From assembly GCA_036925085.1 (NCBI GenBank), contig JAUPFP010000176.1, forward strand, positions 41,001 to 105,000: a DNA stretch of 64,000 nt. Reading direction: 5' to 3'. Shown here one piece after another: positions 1 to 12,519 of this stretch (position 1 is the first letter of the stretch; each line of letters begins with the position of its first letter). Position numbers and translations under genes: made by a program. This stretch comes from Brachycybe producta. Lineage: Eukaryota; Arthropoda; Diplopoda; Playtdesmida; Andrognathidae. The notes below the pieces were generated by a model. That model saw only the letters and a list, made by a program, of their open reading frames with translations. It had not been told where the DNA came from and made no database searches.

Positions 1-1225
1 AGAAGAACAAATTTAAGAAAAATTCTGTTTTATCGCTATTTCATCAAACTTTGGATGAAGAGGTTCTTCGTTCATCCTCGAAAGAAATTAATGCCTCCAT
101 GGTTATTGATAAAAGCACAGTATTTTCACAGCTATTTTTTTTACTAAATAGGAAAATACTGTTCAAAGTTACTTTTATTGTGGAGAAAACACAGCATTTC
201 CTATTGGCTAAAATCAAATTGAGTAAAGCTATCGCCAATGACCGCCGAAAAAAATAGATAAAATTGCCCCTGAGAACAAAAAAAAATAAGATAAAATTTC
301 CCTGAAAAATAAACCTGGAATAATTTTCATTTTGTGAGAAAAAAAAACCATGATTCCATTTTTCAATTTTATTAGAAATATAGGCCTACATTTATTAGGT
401 CTACAAAACCCTAAATTAACTTTAGTTCGGCCAGAAAGTCACAAATTGGTAATGTGGCCCCTTGGAGCCCCCTCCCCCTCCTCTAAAAAAATGAATTATT
501 GTGTGTTCAAACACTACTTTAACTTAAATGAAAAAAAGCTTTGAGATATTTTTTTTTCTCTTTATATATAAATTATAATTGAGTAGTAGCGCACCCTGGA
601 GGGTAACGATATAATACCGTTTAACCCGATTAGAGAGGGTAGGAGTAATAATCCAAATCCATCATAAGACCAAAAAATTTCATACAAATAAGTAACTACT
701 GTATTATAAGAGGAAGTTGTGTGCTCACAACTGCCACCTATGTAATTTCAACATGACAGAAAGAAGAAGAAAACCCCCATAATTGCACAGCTCAAAACAG
801 AGAAAAATAAAACCAGGAGGGTAAAACCAAAAGAGGCTAAATAATATTCCATTTAATTTAAATATATGGAATTATGTATGTGGTTCCTTTATTTTTTTTT
901 GTTTTGTTTTGTGAATTCTGCCCCCACATCTTTATTGTTAGGTACTTGCTTTCAAACAGCTGGACAACATGAAACAAGCTTTTTAAATATTGAATATAAG
1001 GAAGGAAAGTGGGGGGGGGGGGGTCCTACTATTTATTATAACTGCCAACTATAATACCCATAATAAAATATATACCAATTGACTGTCAAATCATTTCTAA
1101 AATTATAGTAGAAACTAGAATATATGACCTAAGCTACATTTGAAAATGACAGTCATATAAGTAGCTTTGGTGGGAACATTGCAGGTGATTTGTCAGCTGA
1201 TAAAATAGAAGGCAGACTAATCATA
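1..1225. other. AT-rich DNA, no gene seen
   Basis: AT-rich sequence with A and T homopolymers and a G-run near 1010-1022. Short open frames here have no recognisable domain and look like chance. No RNA gene or transposon end was recognised. Confidence 0.6.
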
Positions 1226-1954
1226 GGTCACTAGGTGACCTACATACTTTCACATAGCTAATAGCTAAGAACTGTGGGTCACTCAGTGACCTACACTTTT
1301 AGACATAACTGTGGGACACTCAGTGACCTACACTTTTAGATATAAACTGTGGGTCACTTAGTGACCTACACTTTTTTACATTCTGGGTACTGTGCCTCCC
1401 AAACCTTCTGCAACAGGCTTAATATAATGTAACCCCACCTAATCACCAACATAAAAAAGTTCTAAACTGTAGGCCACTGAGTGACCTACACTTTTCGACA
1501 TAACCTGTGGGTCACTCAGTGACCCACACTTTTAGACATAACCTGTTGGTCACTCAGTGAAATACACTTTTAGACATAAACTGTGGGTCATTCAGTGATC
1601 TACACTTTTAGGTATAAACTGGGGGTCACTCAGTGATCTACACTTTTAGGTATAAACTGGGGGTCACTCAGTGATCTACACTTTTAGGTATAAACTGGGG
1701 GTCACTCAGTGATCTACACTTTTAGGTATAAACTGGGGGTTACTCAGTGACCTACACTTTTAGATATAAACTGTGGGTAACTCAGTGACCTACACTTTTT
1801 TACATTCTGGGTTCTGCACCCCAAAATCCTTCTGCAACAGGCTTAATATAATGTAACCCCACCTAATCACCAATATAAAAAAATTCTAAAGTGCTAAAGT
1901 GTAGGTCACTAAGTGACCTACAGTTCTGAAGTGTATGTCACCTAGTGACCTACG
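1226..1954. repeat. Minisatellite of ~38-40 bp units with palindromic core
   Basis: About fifteen tandem units share a GGTCACTCAGTGACC-like palindrome followed by TACACTTTTAGACATAAACT. Cores vary (CACTCAGTG, CACTTAGTG, CACTAGGTG) but usually remain palindromic. A second, longer repeat is interleaved: a ~95-bp stretch containing CTTCTGCAACAGGC and CCCCACCTAATCACC occurs at about 1385-1470 and again at 1805-1890, so the array has higher-order structure. Central units (1610-1750) are almost identical, suggesting recent expansion. Confidence 0.9.
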
Positions 1955-2354
1955 ATTCGTGTGTCCCATAAAATAGTAGCACTTGCAGAGAAAATGTCCT
2001 GCAGCCATCCTTGAACCAGTATGGATGCATTATCCAAGATGCAGCTCAATCAACAAACCACTTAACATATAGTTTATTTTGTATCATTTCAGAGACCAGA
2101 ATGATTAAGTCCAATGCATTTTATAATAATTGATATCTTTCAAAATAAACTATGGAAGTTTGAAACTTAAGTTTTTTTTTTTCACTTTGAAAAAAAGAGT
2201 AATTTTTAAGTAAAAACCAAACAGGAAAATCGACATTTTCAAACTTTGATAAAAAAAAGTTTATTATGAAAGATATTCATTCTGCCAAATTCATTTTCAC
2301 TTCTAAGTTTCTGATAAACTTTGAATTTCTTAATGTTTTTTTATCTTATAACTA

Positions 2355-2694
2355 CGGAGCTCTGTAAAGGACATGCGAGATTTGTTTTTAAATCCCGACT
2401 TTAATCTCGAAATTTCGACTTTCAATCTCTTTTATTCGGTCATGTTAATTATGCCATGTTGCGCGCACCATACTCTTAATTAAATTATTGCTACTACAAG
2501 AGGGCGCTTGCTAAAAATTTAATTATTAGAGTATGGTGCGCGCAACATGGCATAATTAACATAGCCGAATAAGAGATTAAAAGTCGACATGTAGAGATTA
2601 AAGTCAAAATGTCTAGATTAAAGTCGAAATGTCGAGATTTAAGTCGAAATGTCCAGATTTAAAAAAAATCTCGCGTGTCCTTTACAGGGCTCCA
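2355..2694. mobile_element. Tc1/mariner-like foldback MITE, copy 1
   Basis: A 340-bp element flanked by TA. Terminal repeats read CGGAGCTCTGTAAAGGACA and, at the right end, the complement of a GGAGCCCTGTAAAGGACA-like sequence. Inner arms are also complementary (ATTAGAGTATGGTGCGCGCA against its complement), so the whole unit can fold. It has no coding capacity. A second copy lies at 15800-16157. Confidence 0.85.
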
Positions 2695-2696
2695 TA

Positions 2697-4373
2697 GATA
2701 ACAAAAAAAAGTATCTTCTTTTATCTTTTTACTGTGACAGTCTAACAGTAAATAAACAAAAAAAACTAAACAATATCGTTTATTTTGTATCATTTCAGAA
2801 GCCAGAGTCTACTACAAGAATCCAGTACTATTCAGCAGCACTACATAAAAGTTTTAAAAAATGTATGAATGAATGAATGAATATATTATGTATGTATGTG
2901 TGTATAAGATTTAGTGTATGTCTGTAAATTGTATCTGTATAAAAAAAAGATAATCCGGAAAAGTTCCGGATTTACTACAAAAGTGAAAAAAGGAACATAA
3001 ACATTAAAAGAAAAAATTCCGGAAAATTCAACTCGAGACAAGAAGAAAAAAGGACTCAAAAGCGAGGAAAAAAAAAACAACCAACAATTTTGGTAGTGCT
3101 GTTGTCGGAGATAACAAACACTCAAAAGTGTGTAGTAAAATCTTCATTTTTTTCTTCTTCAAACTTTTATTTTTGTTTACCATCAACAACAAAAATTCCC
3201 TATCGAAAAAAAAAACCATATCTGATGTGAATCACGGGATGGACAAGTGAGGCCCACCGGGCTCCTCTCACATTGCCTGAAAGAACAACTAAAGACAAAG
3301 TGAACTTTTATGTTGTGTTTTTTTCTTCTTCTCAAAATGAAGAAAGAGAAGAAAAAAAAACCCAGCGACCTCAAGATTTGAAGAAAAACCTCTCCATATC
3401 TCCATCATCATTATTAATTATTATTAATTAATATGCTAATGATGGACAGTGGTCAACAGCGGTCATTTTTGGTCAACACATTGGAAGACATGCATATCTG
3501 CTATATATATACCCCCCCCTTAATCTCAACCACCTTCCTTCGCAACAAAAAACCCTCCCCTTTCCCCACACCCCCCCCCCCCCCTTTACCCACTTCTAAT
3601 TGAGTCTATTTGCTGCTATTTACTGTGTTTTATTATCAATTTGAAGACTTGTTTTTATCACTTAAGAAATATTTATTATTATTATTAATTATTATACATT
3701 ACCAAGTATAAATATAAATATATACATAATTAATATGATGACCTCTCCTCTGACCTCTCCGATCTCCTTTAATGTCCATCCTAACCTCCTCCCCCCCCCA
3801 CCTTCTCAATTCATTTGTAGATTTTGAACCTCAAATTGTGTGAAATTTTTCACCAGGTTTCCCCCCCCCCACCCCCGAAAAATCATCAAGAGGAATTGTG
3901 ATTTTATGTTAAAACAAAAAAAAACTTATAATCTATGAAGGGGTGTTTTTTTTTGGGCTGCTCTTTATTAATTATTAATTAATATGCCTATCAGTATATA
4001 CGTGTAATTAATTATCAATGTGTGTGTAATCAATCGATTTCTAGTTCTCTCTCTCCCTCTCTCTGTGTCTGTCTCTCTTCTGTACACATGATTTTTAACA
4101 AACAAAAACCTGTCTCTATTGTGAATCTCTCTCATGTGTTGTGTGTCTATTAGATATTATGTGTGTGTGTGTGGGGGGGGGGGGGGGGGGGGGAGGAGGG
4201 GAATAAAAAACAACAACAAACAAACAACCTGTGAAATTTTATAAACACTTTTCTTAGATTTTATTAGGGCCTTTGGATTTTCTTTTTTTTTTTGTCTTTT
4301 AAACCTTATTTTTGATCTTTTAGACCAGGTTCACACTTATTAAGTAATGAAGCAACAATACTAAGGTAACAAC
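2697..4373. other. AT-rich DNA with simple repeats, no gene seen
   Basis: Holds a short GAAT microsatellite (2868-2884), polypyrimidine and C-rich runs (3566-3585, 3790-3800, 3859-3871) and a G-run of about 20 at 4173-4193. No coding region or transposon boundary could be supported. About 4322-4372 resembles the left end of the element at 52612-52751. Confidence 0.55.
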
Positions 4374-5152
4374 TAAAGAGGCTACCATCGCAAAATTACT
4401 TAGAAAAATCTCCGCAAAGAGGACTTGCATCATTTTTCTATTGAACCCATAGACCCCCACCAATGTTAAAGAAAAAACGTTAATTATTAAAATACACACA
4501 GTCGAGGCGGCAATAAGTTTATTTTTTCATATTTAAACTTGTCCAAATTTAATGGTTCAAAGTGCAATATGCACTTTAAATATATGTTCATCTAGTGATA
4601 GAATGACAAAAAAAATTGGTAAGTGCGGTTCTATTTTTTTTTTTTTTTAATATTTCAAAATCGCAAATTTTTAACTATTATGTTTTAAAACTCCATTGAG
4701 AATGAGAAAAAAAGTCCATTAAAATGCTCGTAAAAATACATAAAAATAATTTTAAAAAACCAAACAAAAAAAATCAGCACACGCGCCAATGTGTTGGCTT
4801 CACTGTGGTTTAATTGTGTTTTATTAAATTATTTTTAGGTATTTTTTATCAACATTTTTTTTTCTTAGAAAGTCGTGATTTTGGAATAGTTTTTAAAAAT
4901 AGAACCGCACTTACCAATTGTTTGTCATACTATCACTAGATCAGCATACATTTAAAGTGCACATTGCACTTTGAACCATCAAAATTGGACAACTTTAAAT
5001 ATGAAAAATAAACATATTGCCGCCGCGACTGCTGTGTATTTAAAAAATGTGTATTTTTTCTTTAACATTGGGTCTATGGGTTCAATAGAAAAACGATGCT
5101 AGCGCTCTTTGCGGAGATTTTTCGAAGTACATTAATTTTGCGATGTAGCCTT
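4374..5152. mobile_element. ~780-bp foldback element (TTAA-type), copy 1
   Basis: The two halves are inverted copies of each other over nearly the whole length. The left arm runs GAGGCTACCATCGCAAAATT, AAATCTCCGCAAAGAG and CTATTGAACCCATAGACC; the same words return complemented at the right end. Inner landmarks (GTGCAATATGCACTTTAAAT, AATTGGTAAGTGCGGTTCTA) are also mirrored. No transposase frame is present. Four further copies lie at 10158, 21419, 30763 and 51820. Confidence 0.88.
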
Positions 5153-5775
5153 CCAAAGTCTTACATGAGTGTCTGTCTACATTAAAAATAAAACATCCAT
5201 TTATTTCAACAACAAAAAAATCAACATTTAGGACCAAAACAAAATATGGTTTATGAATAGCAAAAAGGGCCCTTATTGTTTTTGTATAGAATTATTGTAT
5301 CATAAAAGAGATGATAAAAAAAGGGAAAACTCAACCTGAAAAATCGATATCAGATTTAGAAGTGAAACTTTTCTTGTTCAATTTCTATGTTTATCTTATA
5401 TTTTTCAAGATTTTGACTGATTTTGAAGTTTTTTTTTTAGTTGTTTGGTAACTCTATGCACACACTGTAATGTTTTAATATTTTTAATTAGTCTTTCAGG
5501 TTGGGTACTTCAGGTAACTTTTTGAGGAGGAGGGGGGGGGAGGTCATTTGCTCCCTAAATTCCCTTTTAAAAAACGCATCCTTTTTAGAGGAACTGGTGC
5601 TTTAAATTTAGGTCTAGAGTTACTTTTTCTGCTCATCAAAAGTGATTTTTTTTAGAAGAAATCTAAAGTTTATAAGAAACTAGAAAATTACAGACAAAAA
5701 TTAGGAAATAAGCTGCGTATTTTAAAAGAAATATGAGGATAATTAATTAAAGACATTCTGTTTAATTTTAAAACT
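5153..5775. other. AT-rich DNA, no gene seen
   Basis: A/T homopolymers, a G-rich patch at about 5526-5541 and a partial AACTAGAAAA motif near 5680. Nothing else supported. Confidence 0.5.
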
Positions 5776-6200
5776 TGTTAGTTACAAGTTTTTTTTTTGT
5801 GGTTTTACATGTAATTCACTTGTAAACTTGTTAAAAATTCACTTGTAATTATAAGCGTACACTTGTACTTTTGTGTGAAATGCTAATAAGTGGAAATTTT
5901 ACAAACTTGTAAAAATGTCCTTGTTACTGACAAGACTTGTTATAGTTTTGTAAAACGGGCCCCTTATGTTGACAACAAGTGACAGTCACAAGTTTGTCAA
6001 CTACACTTGTTAATTACAAGTGATTTTTTTTGTGGTTTTACACGTAATTCACTTGTAAACTTGTTAAAAAAAATTCACTTGTAATTACAAGTGTACACTT
6101 GTACTTTTGTGTGAAATGCTAATAAGTAGATATTTTACAAACTTGTAAAGAATTTTTACTCGTTACTGACAAGCCTTGTAGTTTTGTGAAACGGGGCCCC
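5776..6200. repeat. Direct duplication rich in ACTTGT/ACAAGT
   Basis: Two ~190-bp units (about 5776-5965 and 6010-6200) share the order: TTACAAGT, TGTGGTTTTACA, GTAATTCACTTGTAAACTTG, TGTACACTTGTACTTTTGTG, AAATGCTAATAAGT, GTTACTGACAAG, then ACGGGGCCCC. Both strands carry many ACTTGT hexamers, so the units can self-pair. It resembles a tandemly duplicated MITE. Confidence 0.75.
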
Positions 6201-7109
6201 AGGTGTACTGAGTTGAAGTGAATCAAAGTAAATGATTTATTTTGAAAGATCCAAGTTATAAATATAAATGTATTCTTCTAGTTTCTAAAAAAAAAAACCC
6301 TTACGAATTTCCTTTACAAAAATCACTTCTGATAGATTTTTACTAAGCTTTGACTCAAAAATTACAAAGCAAAAAAAAAAATAACCACACACCTCATATC
6401 AATTGGCATCTTTTATTTTTCCTCTGAAAATATTTGTATTTATTTTGTGTTCATTGAATTATTTTTTTTTCTTCATTGTTATTTTTTTTTTAAATAAACC
6501 TGTGTATTTCTTGTATTTATAAAATTGAGTGTTAATATTTGCATTATTAAAGGAAAAAAATAAGGAACTTGGATCCAGGAAGGACTCCACACAAACTCCT
6601 TACACTTCACCTTGTTTTAAGGGTGTAACTCTCTAAATGACGTCATCAATACTCCCCCACCCCCGCTCCCCTCTCTCCCCTACTCTTAACTCTCCCCCTC
6701 CACCCATAAATCATTCAACAATCTCGTGACGTCATAATGTATATTTTAAATTTCAAGCCAAGTAAAACTTAGCCCAGAAAAATAAAAAAAAAACTTCATC
6801 TTGTACTCTCCACCTCCAACCCCCATCCCATCATCATCATCGTCATCATCATCATCATTATCATTATTACATCATCATCATCATCGTGTCTATGTATCAA
6901 ACATTATAATTATACTTTTTTTTTTTCGTTGTTGGGTTTTACTTTTTTTTAATGTAATGTTCTTTTATTCGTTCTGCTCTTTTTTTTTGTTCTCGAAATT
7001 TGTTTGCTGTAATAATGTGTTTCATTTGTAATAATTAGCCCCCCTTCTTTATGATCATAATAAAAAAAAATCAATAGAATTTAAACGCAGTCATGTTTTT
7101 TTTTTTGGT
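6201..7109. other. Possible LINE 3' tail, then AT-rich DNA
   Basis: 6201-6235 reads AGGTGTACTGAGTTGAAGTG, close to the LINE tail at 37440-37461. The rest holds A/T runs, a pyrimidine-rich patch and a CATCAT microsatellite (6831-6885). The open frame over that microsatellite is low complexity. Confidence 0.45.
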
Positions 7110-7328
7110 TTGTGTTTTTCTAGCAAGTTGTCAAATTGCATCAGATACCATCCTGAAAGGGGGCAATCACTGTTAACAAATAAACTTGTGAATTTTCCAG
7201 TCTTTTATATCAGTCTTTTGCACGAACAGATTCTTATTACTGGTCATTTGTCCCTAGGGGCGATTCGACAATGGAATTCGCTTGCCGGGGATTTTCTGCA
7301 GGAAAAACGTATTTTATGGGAGTCATAA
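7110..7328 (+). pseudogene. Possible C-terminal fragment of a non-LTR retrotransposon
   Basis: This short frame includes GAIRQWNSLAGDFLQEKR. The arrangement aromatic-x-x-R-x-WNSL is typical of the extreme C-terminus of LINE reverse transcriptase proteins, just after the polymerase domain. Nothing upstream restores a polymerase core, so at best this is a truncated tail. The match rests on one motif, and the call is tentative. Confidence 0.35.
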
Positions 7329-7523
7329 TTTTGTTTTGTTTTGACAATGCATATATTTGCAGCATTAAAAAATATTGAAATTGTTGTTGGGTTTATATAT
7401 CAATGGGGTTTTATATTTTCTGGTTTTGACAATGCATTTTCTATGCTGCACTTGGACTCTTGTCCCTCTGTCATAGGCCTTTATGGCTGCTTGCAGAGTA
7501 ATTTTTCAAAAGCAAATTCAAAT

Positions 7524-7834
7524 TACCTAATACTTAGTACACACGTGATAATTTAAATGCATTTAAATAAACGTGTTCTACAGAGCCCTGTGAAGGGCAA
7601 ACAAACAATATGTCGTCGAATTCAATTTATTCAGTTAATAAGCTTGAAAATATTGATTTAATACTTAAATAAAATATATAAACTATTGATAAAATATTGA
7701 TTTAGTATTTCAATTTAAAATATTAATAATAAAGTCAATTTTTATTTGGTGTTCATGTCCTTAACTGGATTCCGTATAATTCATCCTAAACACATTTAAT
7801 TTGAATTCATTTAACTCATGTGTGTAGGAGGTAT
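7524..7834 (-). mobile_element. ~300-bp inverted-repeat MITE (TGTGTAC termini), copy 1
   Basis: Minus-strand copy of a family also at 22944-23408, 50811-51120 and 56759-57060. Shared words are CAGAGCCCTGTGAAGGGC, ATATTGTTTGTTTG (or its complement), AATTGAATTCGACATA, GGATTCCGTATAATTC and terminal GTACACACNTGA. It is AT-rich and non-coding. Confidence 0.8.
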
Positions 7835-7841
7835 ATTAGGA

Positions 7842-8062
7842 CCTGTGCCCTGTTTTTTCTCAAAAATACAAGTTTTACAATACAAGTGATTTCTATGAAG
7901 CCCTGATCAGGACATGCATCGATAATTCACAATGTTATTATTAATTAACAACTTATACCGACAAATTGTAAATTTGCGATGAAATGTATGTCCTGAGCAG
8001 GGATCCGTAGAAGTCACTTGTATTACAAGACTCGTATTTTTGAGAAAAAAACACGGCACTGG
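7842..8062. mobile_element. ~220-bp foldback MITE
   Basis: The left end contains CTGTTTTTTCTCAAAAATAC and ACAAGTGATTTCTA; the right end carries the complements, ending ATTTTTGAGAAAAAAACACG. Inner arms CCTGATCAGGACATGCAT and ATGTCCTGAGCAGG also pair. A fragment of the same end occurs at 53889-53925. Confidence 0.75.
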
Positions 8063-8276
8063 TTACGATCATACGACTAAAAAGTGCCAGATGCCAATGT
8101 CACGTAACTCAACTGCATTGCTTGCTCTTGCTGTGACGTCATTTTAACATTTTATTTTAGCAAATTCAAATGAGGCGACTTGATTAGGCACCAAATTTGA
8201 ACAAATTGCCAAAAAAAATTGGTCGATGTAAGACGGTTTATGAAGGGATGAATTTTCTAAAGATTCAAGAAAAAAA

Positions 8277-8447
8277 GTGTTTTAGAAACTAGAAGGGTAG
8301 CGCCCTTAATCACTATTTTCATGTTGATATCTTTTAAAATAAAACTTATTAATAGACAAAACTTGACAGAAAAAAAGCTTTATTTTGAAAATAATAAAGA
8401 TGAAAATACCATTATGTGATTGAGCTACCCCTCTAGTTTTTAAAACA
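8277..8447. mobile_element. ~170-bp foldback MITE (TTTTAGAAACTAGAAGGG ends)
   Basis: Left terminus GTGTTTTAGAAACTAGAAGG, right terminus CTCTAGTTTTTAAAAC. The mirrored interior includes TTAATCAC near the left end and GTGATTGAG near the right. Terminus fragments recur at 6268, 10126, 14256-14363, 22901 and 50200. Confidence 0.7.
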
Positions 8448-10157
8448 TTTTTTAAATTTTTCGTCATTTTAACAGAATAATCAAGAGGAATCCAGAAGCG
8501 TTTACACCCTTTGAAAAAAAAAATAGAGAAAAAAAAATAAAGCAGAAAAAGCTGACATCGCTTCTTTCTGCCATGCGGAATTAGGCCTATATATTATCAT
8601 CAGCCAATAGAAAAAGGTCCTTCAGACTCACGACCGAACCAGAAAACGCAAAGAAAAACAGAAATGTAACAGAGAAACTTCTGATTTTTTTTTAAAAAAA
8701 ATTTCTATTTTTAGCTTTTCTTTAATCGCATGTGGGACCCAGGCCTGAATGTTTCCTCTGAAATGCAGAATAATCAGTTCTAGTCCAATTTTTCTTCCTT
8801 TATTTGCATATTTTATACAACGGCTATTTATAAAATATCTTAAAATAGATATTTCTTTTGAATAACAAAAATTTTTTTTTAAGTCTGCTAAAGACTTTTA
8901 GGGCGAGCGCAGACGACAGACAATCCGTGACAGACAATGCCAGCCATTTAACTCGGTCAGAATGAACCATATGGCTTCTTACAGGACAACACACACGGCT
9001 GACTAAATAGATGGGCCAACAAAAAAAAAAGACGGGACATGTTCCATTTTTCCTCACCTACCCAATCAGACGAGCAGCTTATAAGGGTTTGCATAGGTTC
9101 TGGACAGTGCGCGCGCATGATGGCTGGCATCCACGCGGCACTTTGCAGCAGCAGTGGGCTTTTCTGCAAGGAGGCTAAGGAGGATAGTACAGAGGGAACT
9201 GACTAAATACAATTATTTGGACTAGGATTGATTACAGTGTATACTAGTTTGCAACAGGCAGTGCAGAGAGGCCACTACTGCAGATGTCCTACATCAATAA
9301 TGTGAATGTTATTTGAGAGATGGGTGTCATATCATCATCCTATTTCTCAGCTGGGAACTGACATTCATACTAACATGTGACTTATTTGGGAACACTTCTT
9401 TAGAGACAACCTGGGTGCCAAACTGGCTACTTTGTTGGCTTTGGGGTTGCCCCGTTGATGGACATTGGTTTGGTGGTTGGGCCCATGGGCATGGGTGGCC
9501 TATAGTCTAACGGCAGGTAGGCCGGGATCATATTTCACACACATGCACAACCACCGACAAACTGACAGTCTTGTGCGCTTGCGTTCTGACGGCCTCAAGA
9601 CATCTGCCAGACTGTCGGTCGTGTGCGTTGACCTTACTACAATCTAGTCCATCACCGGCTGTCTGTCCAAACTAAAATAAGACAAGAGTCTAAACAATTT
9701 TGCATCATTTTCATCATCATCATGATCGGGAATAATGTTAGTCTAATTAGTAAGAAGAGCCCCTTAAAATAAGAACAGCAGCTACTTGATTAATCACTTT
9801 CAAGACATTATTAGTATTCAGGCAAATCTGTTAAGACTCAATCGATGATGACGCACACATTTTTAAGAAACCACAGAAAATTGTGTTGCAATCTAATCTT
9901 GCCCTAAAACACACACTCCCTTTTTCAAGGATTACTCTCATGTTTTGTATTTTTTTCTCAATTTTTTTTGCAACCTTCTCAAAAAAAATTTTTTTTTTTA
10001 AAAAAATAGAAAGTGTATTTATGTCTATCTTAAGATGGTTTTTAATCTTTTTATGAACAGCTGATTTTCGAACTCTTGATTATTCCTTTCCATTAAGAAG
10101 CAAAATGAAGAAAAAATAGAATGTGTTTTAGAAACTAGAAAAGTGTAGCTCAATCAC
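8448..10157. other. No gene seen; possible degenerate repeat
   Basis: Mixed AT-rich sequence. 8895-9640 is richer in GC and has scattered CAGACGACAGACAATC- and CTGTCGGTCGTGTGCG-like words at its two ends, which may mark an old inverted-repeat element. 10126-10157 is a truncated TTTTAGAAACTAGAA terminus. Short frames at 9313-9647 have no recognisable domain. Confidence 0.4.
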
Positions 10158-10694
10158 TTAAGAGGCTACAACGTAAAATTACTTTGGAAAATCGCCACAA
10201 AGAGCGCTAGCATCGTTTTTCTATTGAACCCATAGACCTGATGTTAAAGACAAAACATTCATTTTTAAAATACAGCAGTCGCGGCGGCAATATGTTTATT
10301 TTTCATATCTCAAGTTGTCCAATTTTGATCGCTCATAGAACGACAAAAAATTGGTAAGTGTTTTTCTATTTTTTTTAAAAAAAAATTTCAAAATCGCGAA
10401 TTTCTAACTCTTATGTTAAACTCCATTGAGTACGCCCAAATAAGAAAACAACATCCTTTAAATTGCTTGTAAAAAAATACGTAAAAATAATTTTAAAAAA
10501 CCACAATCAAACTACAGTGAAGCCAACACATTGGCACACGTGCTGATTTTTTTTCAGTTTTTTTTTTAAATTATTTTTAGGTATTTTTATCAACATTTTA
10601 ATGGATGTTTTTTTTTCTTATTTGGTCATACTCAATCGAGTATAACATTTATAGTTAGAAATTAGCGAGTTTGAAATATTTTTAAAAATAGAAG
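10158..10694. mobile_element. Foldback element (TTAA-type), copy 2, truncated
   Basis: Starts TTAAGAGGCTACAACG and follows the 4374-5152 element through the central axis, but the right arm stops at AAAATAGAAGGACTC, where a different repeat fragment begins. About a third of the right arm is missing. Confidence 0.8.
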
Positions 10695-10699
10695 GACTC

Positions 10700-10794
10700 T
10701 TAGGATAATAGAATTCTTATATGAAGGATTCGAGAACCTTTTAGCATTCGGATTCGAAAAAATTTAGGACTCGCCTCACCACTAGTCATTTTTT
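10700..10794 (+). repeat. Fragment of GGATTCGAGAACC repeat family
   Basis: Contains GGATTCGAGAACCTTTTAG and CGGATTCGAAAAAATTTAGG, shared with 19264-19667, 27791-27985, 33071-33310 and 38492-39655. Only the right end is present. Confidence 0.65.
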
Positions 10795-11250
10795 TTTTTA
10801 GATGAATTGCACTTCATACATTGTAAATTCCACAAGCAGCTGCTCGTAAAGCAACCTATAGTATCCGAATGCACCCTCTGCATCTTGTTGGCAGTGAAGT
10901 GGTTAAAAATAGACAGGCGGCAAAGTGGGACCCAATTCTTTCTAAGAAAACGCCACTAAGGCGGAAAATATGACTCAACACTTGAAAAATAAAAAGAGTT
11001 GGGAGCCAAGTAATAAAAAGAGGCGGGAGTAATCAACCGGAAATGCCCCAAAAAGTCCCCTTCCGGAACAAGGGATTAAAAAGAACCACAGAGGGTCCAC
11101 TCTGGATATATTTTTATTATGTATAGAATAACATTATTCAGTATAGAATATATATATATATAGTAGGCCTACATATGTTGAGGAGAAAATAGCTAAACAG
11201 GTATATCAGCTATTTGCCTCAGTGATAGCGTCAGCGTATATATCCTTTTA

Positions 11251-11532
11251 GTGGCACAGCCAGGATTTCAATCTGGGAGGGGCTAAAATATTATAAAGAT
11301 TCTAAGATAGAAAAAAACATTAGGAAAAAAAAACGTTCAACGTGCAATAGATTGCTAGCAACTTGTACGCATTTGTAACTGCGTGTTCTTTGCAACAATT
11401 TCAGAGCTCCTATTGCACCACTTTCTATAAATTTTAGTCAAATTTAGACCACCACAAAAATTATTTTTAAAGTCTGGTTTGGGGGGGAAGAGCTTTAGCT
11501 CCCTTTAGCCCCTCCCCCTGTGGCTGTGCCAC
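11251..11532. mobile_element. ~280-bp MITE with GTGGCACAGCCAGG termini
   Basis: Left end GTGGCACAGCCAGGATTT; right end CCCTGTGGCTGTGCCAC is its near-perfect complement. The interior is AT-rich and non-coding. Flanking duplication is unclear, so the superfamily is not assigned. Confidence 0.7.
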
Positions 11533-12313
11533 TTTCTCCTTTGCTTGGAACCTTCAGCGAGCTGTAAGTTCACACTGAATGTCCACATTGTCAAAATGGA
11601 CTGACGTGGACAATGGAGCGAGAGGTGAAATTCGAAGACCCCCGGAAAAACCTCCAAGAGCGAAAGCATTTGCCAAGAAGAAGTTTTGTTCGATCAAGAG
11701 CAAAAGTTCGTGGTGGAACGTGGAGGCTAGTAATAGTAAACCAAATAGCAGATTTCTCTGCAACATATATATTTGAATGTCTTCAACTAGATGGAAATTT
11801 TCAATGGAGGGACAAATAGAAAAAGAAAGGAATGAAAGAGAGATAGAAGCATGAATTTAACCCAAAATGACAACTGCAAAAGAGCATGAAAAATAAGTTC
11901 CCTTTCAATCCAGTCTCTTCCCCCCCCCCCACCCCCACTCCCTTTCTACTTTCCATTTATAAACCTCAATAACTGTCTTCACTAGTCTCTAATATTTCAG
12001 AAGAAGAAGAAAAAAAGAGATTCCAAGCAGAGTGGACATTTGAGATAGATAACAGGTGGTTCTCATATACAGAATTGTATGATATCATGAAATTGAAACT
12101 CAAGTGTTGTTTCTGCTACATCTAATGTTTTGTAATTTAAAACATTTTATATGCGGCCATTGCAAAATATGCAAATGACCAACAACAATTTACATAAGAA
12201 TTCTGCTGGGGACCCACCACAGCCCCCACCCCCCGCAAATGCAGAGGGAAGGGAGGGGAGCGCAGGAGGTTTGGAGGTGCAAAGGGAGCGCAATGTTGTA
12301 AGCAGCAAGGGCG
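11533..12313. other. No gene seen
   Basis: Several overlapping short frames (11554-11819) on both strands have no family resemblance. C-rich and A-rich tracts occur at 11920-11942. Nothing else supported. Confidence 0.4.
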
Positions 12314-12519
12314 ACATGCATTTAGAAATCGGGACAAACAGAAGTTGGCTCCGCACTTTTTTATGACGACCGGCAACTTCTAATTGGTTTGTTGTGTGGT
12401 TCGACGTTGAAAAGGGCAGAGCGTGTGACGTCAGACTACATAACCAACCAATTAGCAGTTGCGTTCGTCATAAAAAGGGCGGAGCCAACTTGTGTTCGTC
12501 CAGATTTCTAAATGCCTGT
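12314..12519. mobile_element. MULE-like MITE family G, copy 1
   Basis: Ends ACATGCATTTAGAAATC / GATTTCTAAATGCCTGT, flanked by a perfect 9-bp duplication GCAAGGGCG. The arms carry AGAAGTTGGCTCCGC and AACTTCTAATTGG with their complements. The axis contains TGACGTCA. A 9-bp target duplication fits Mutator-like elements. Confidence 0.88.

Noticed and set aside
1226-1954. CRISPR-like array
   Set aside because: There are no unique spacers; units are contiguous and eukaryotic context is clear. It is a minisatellite.
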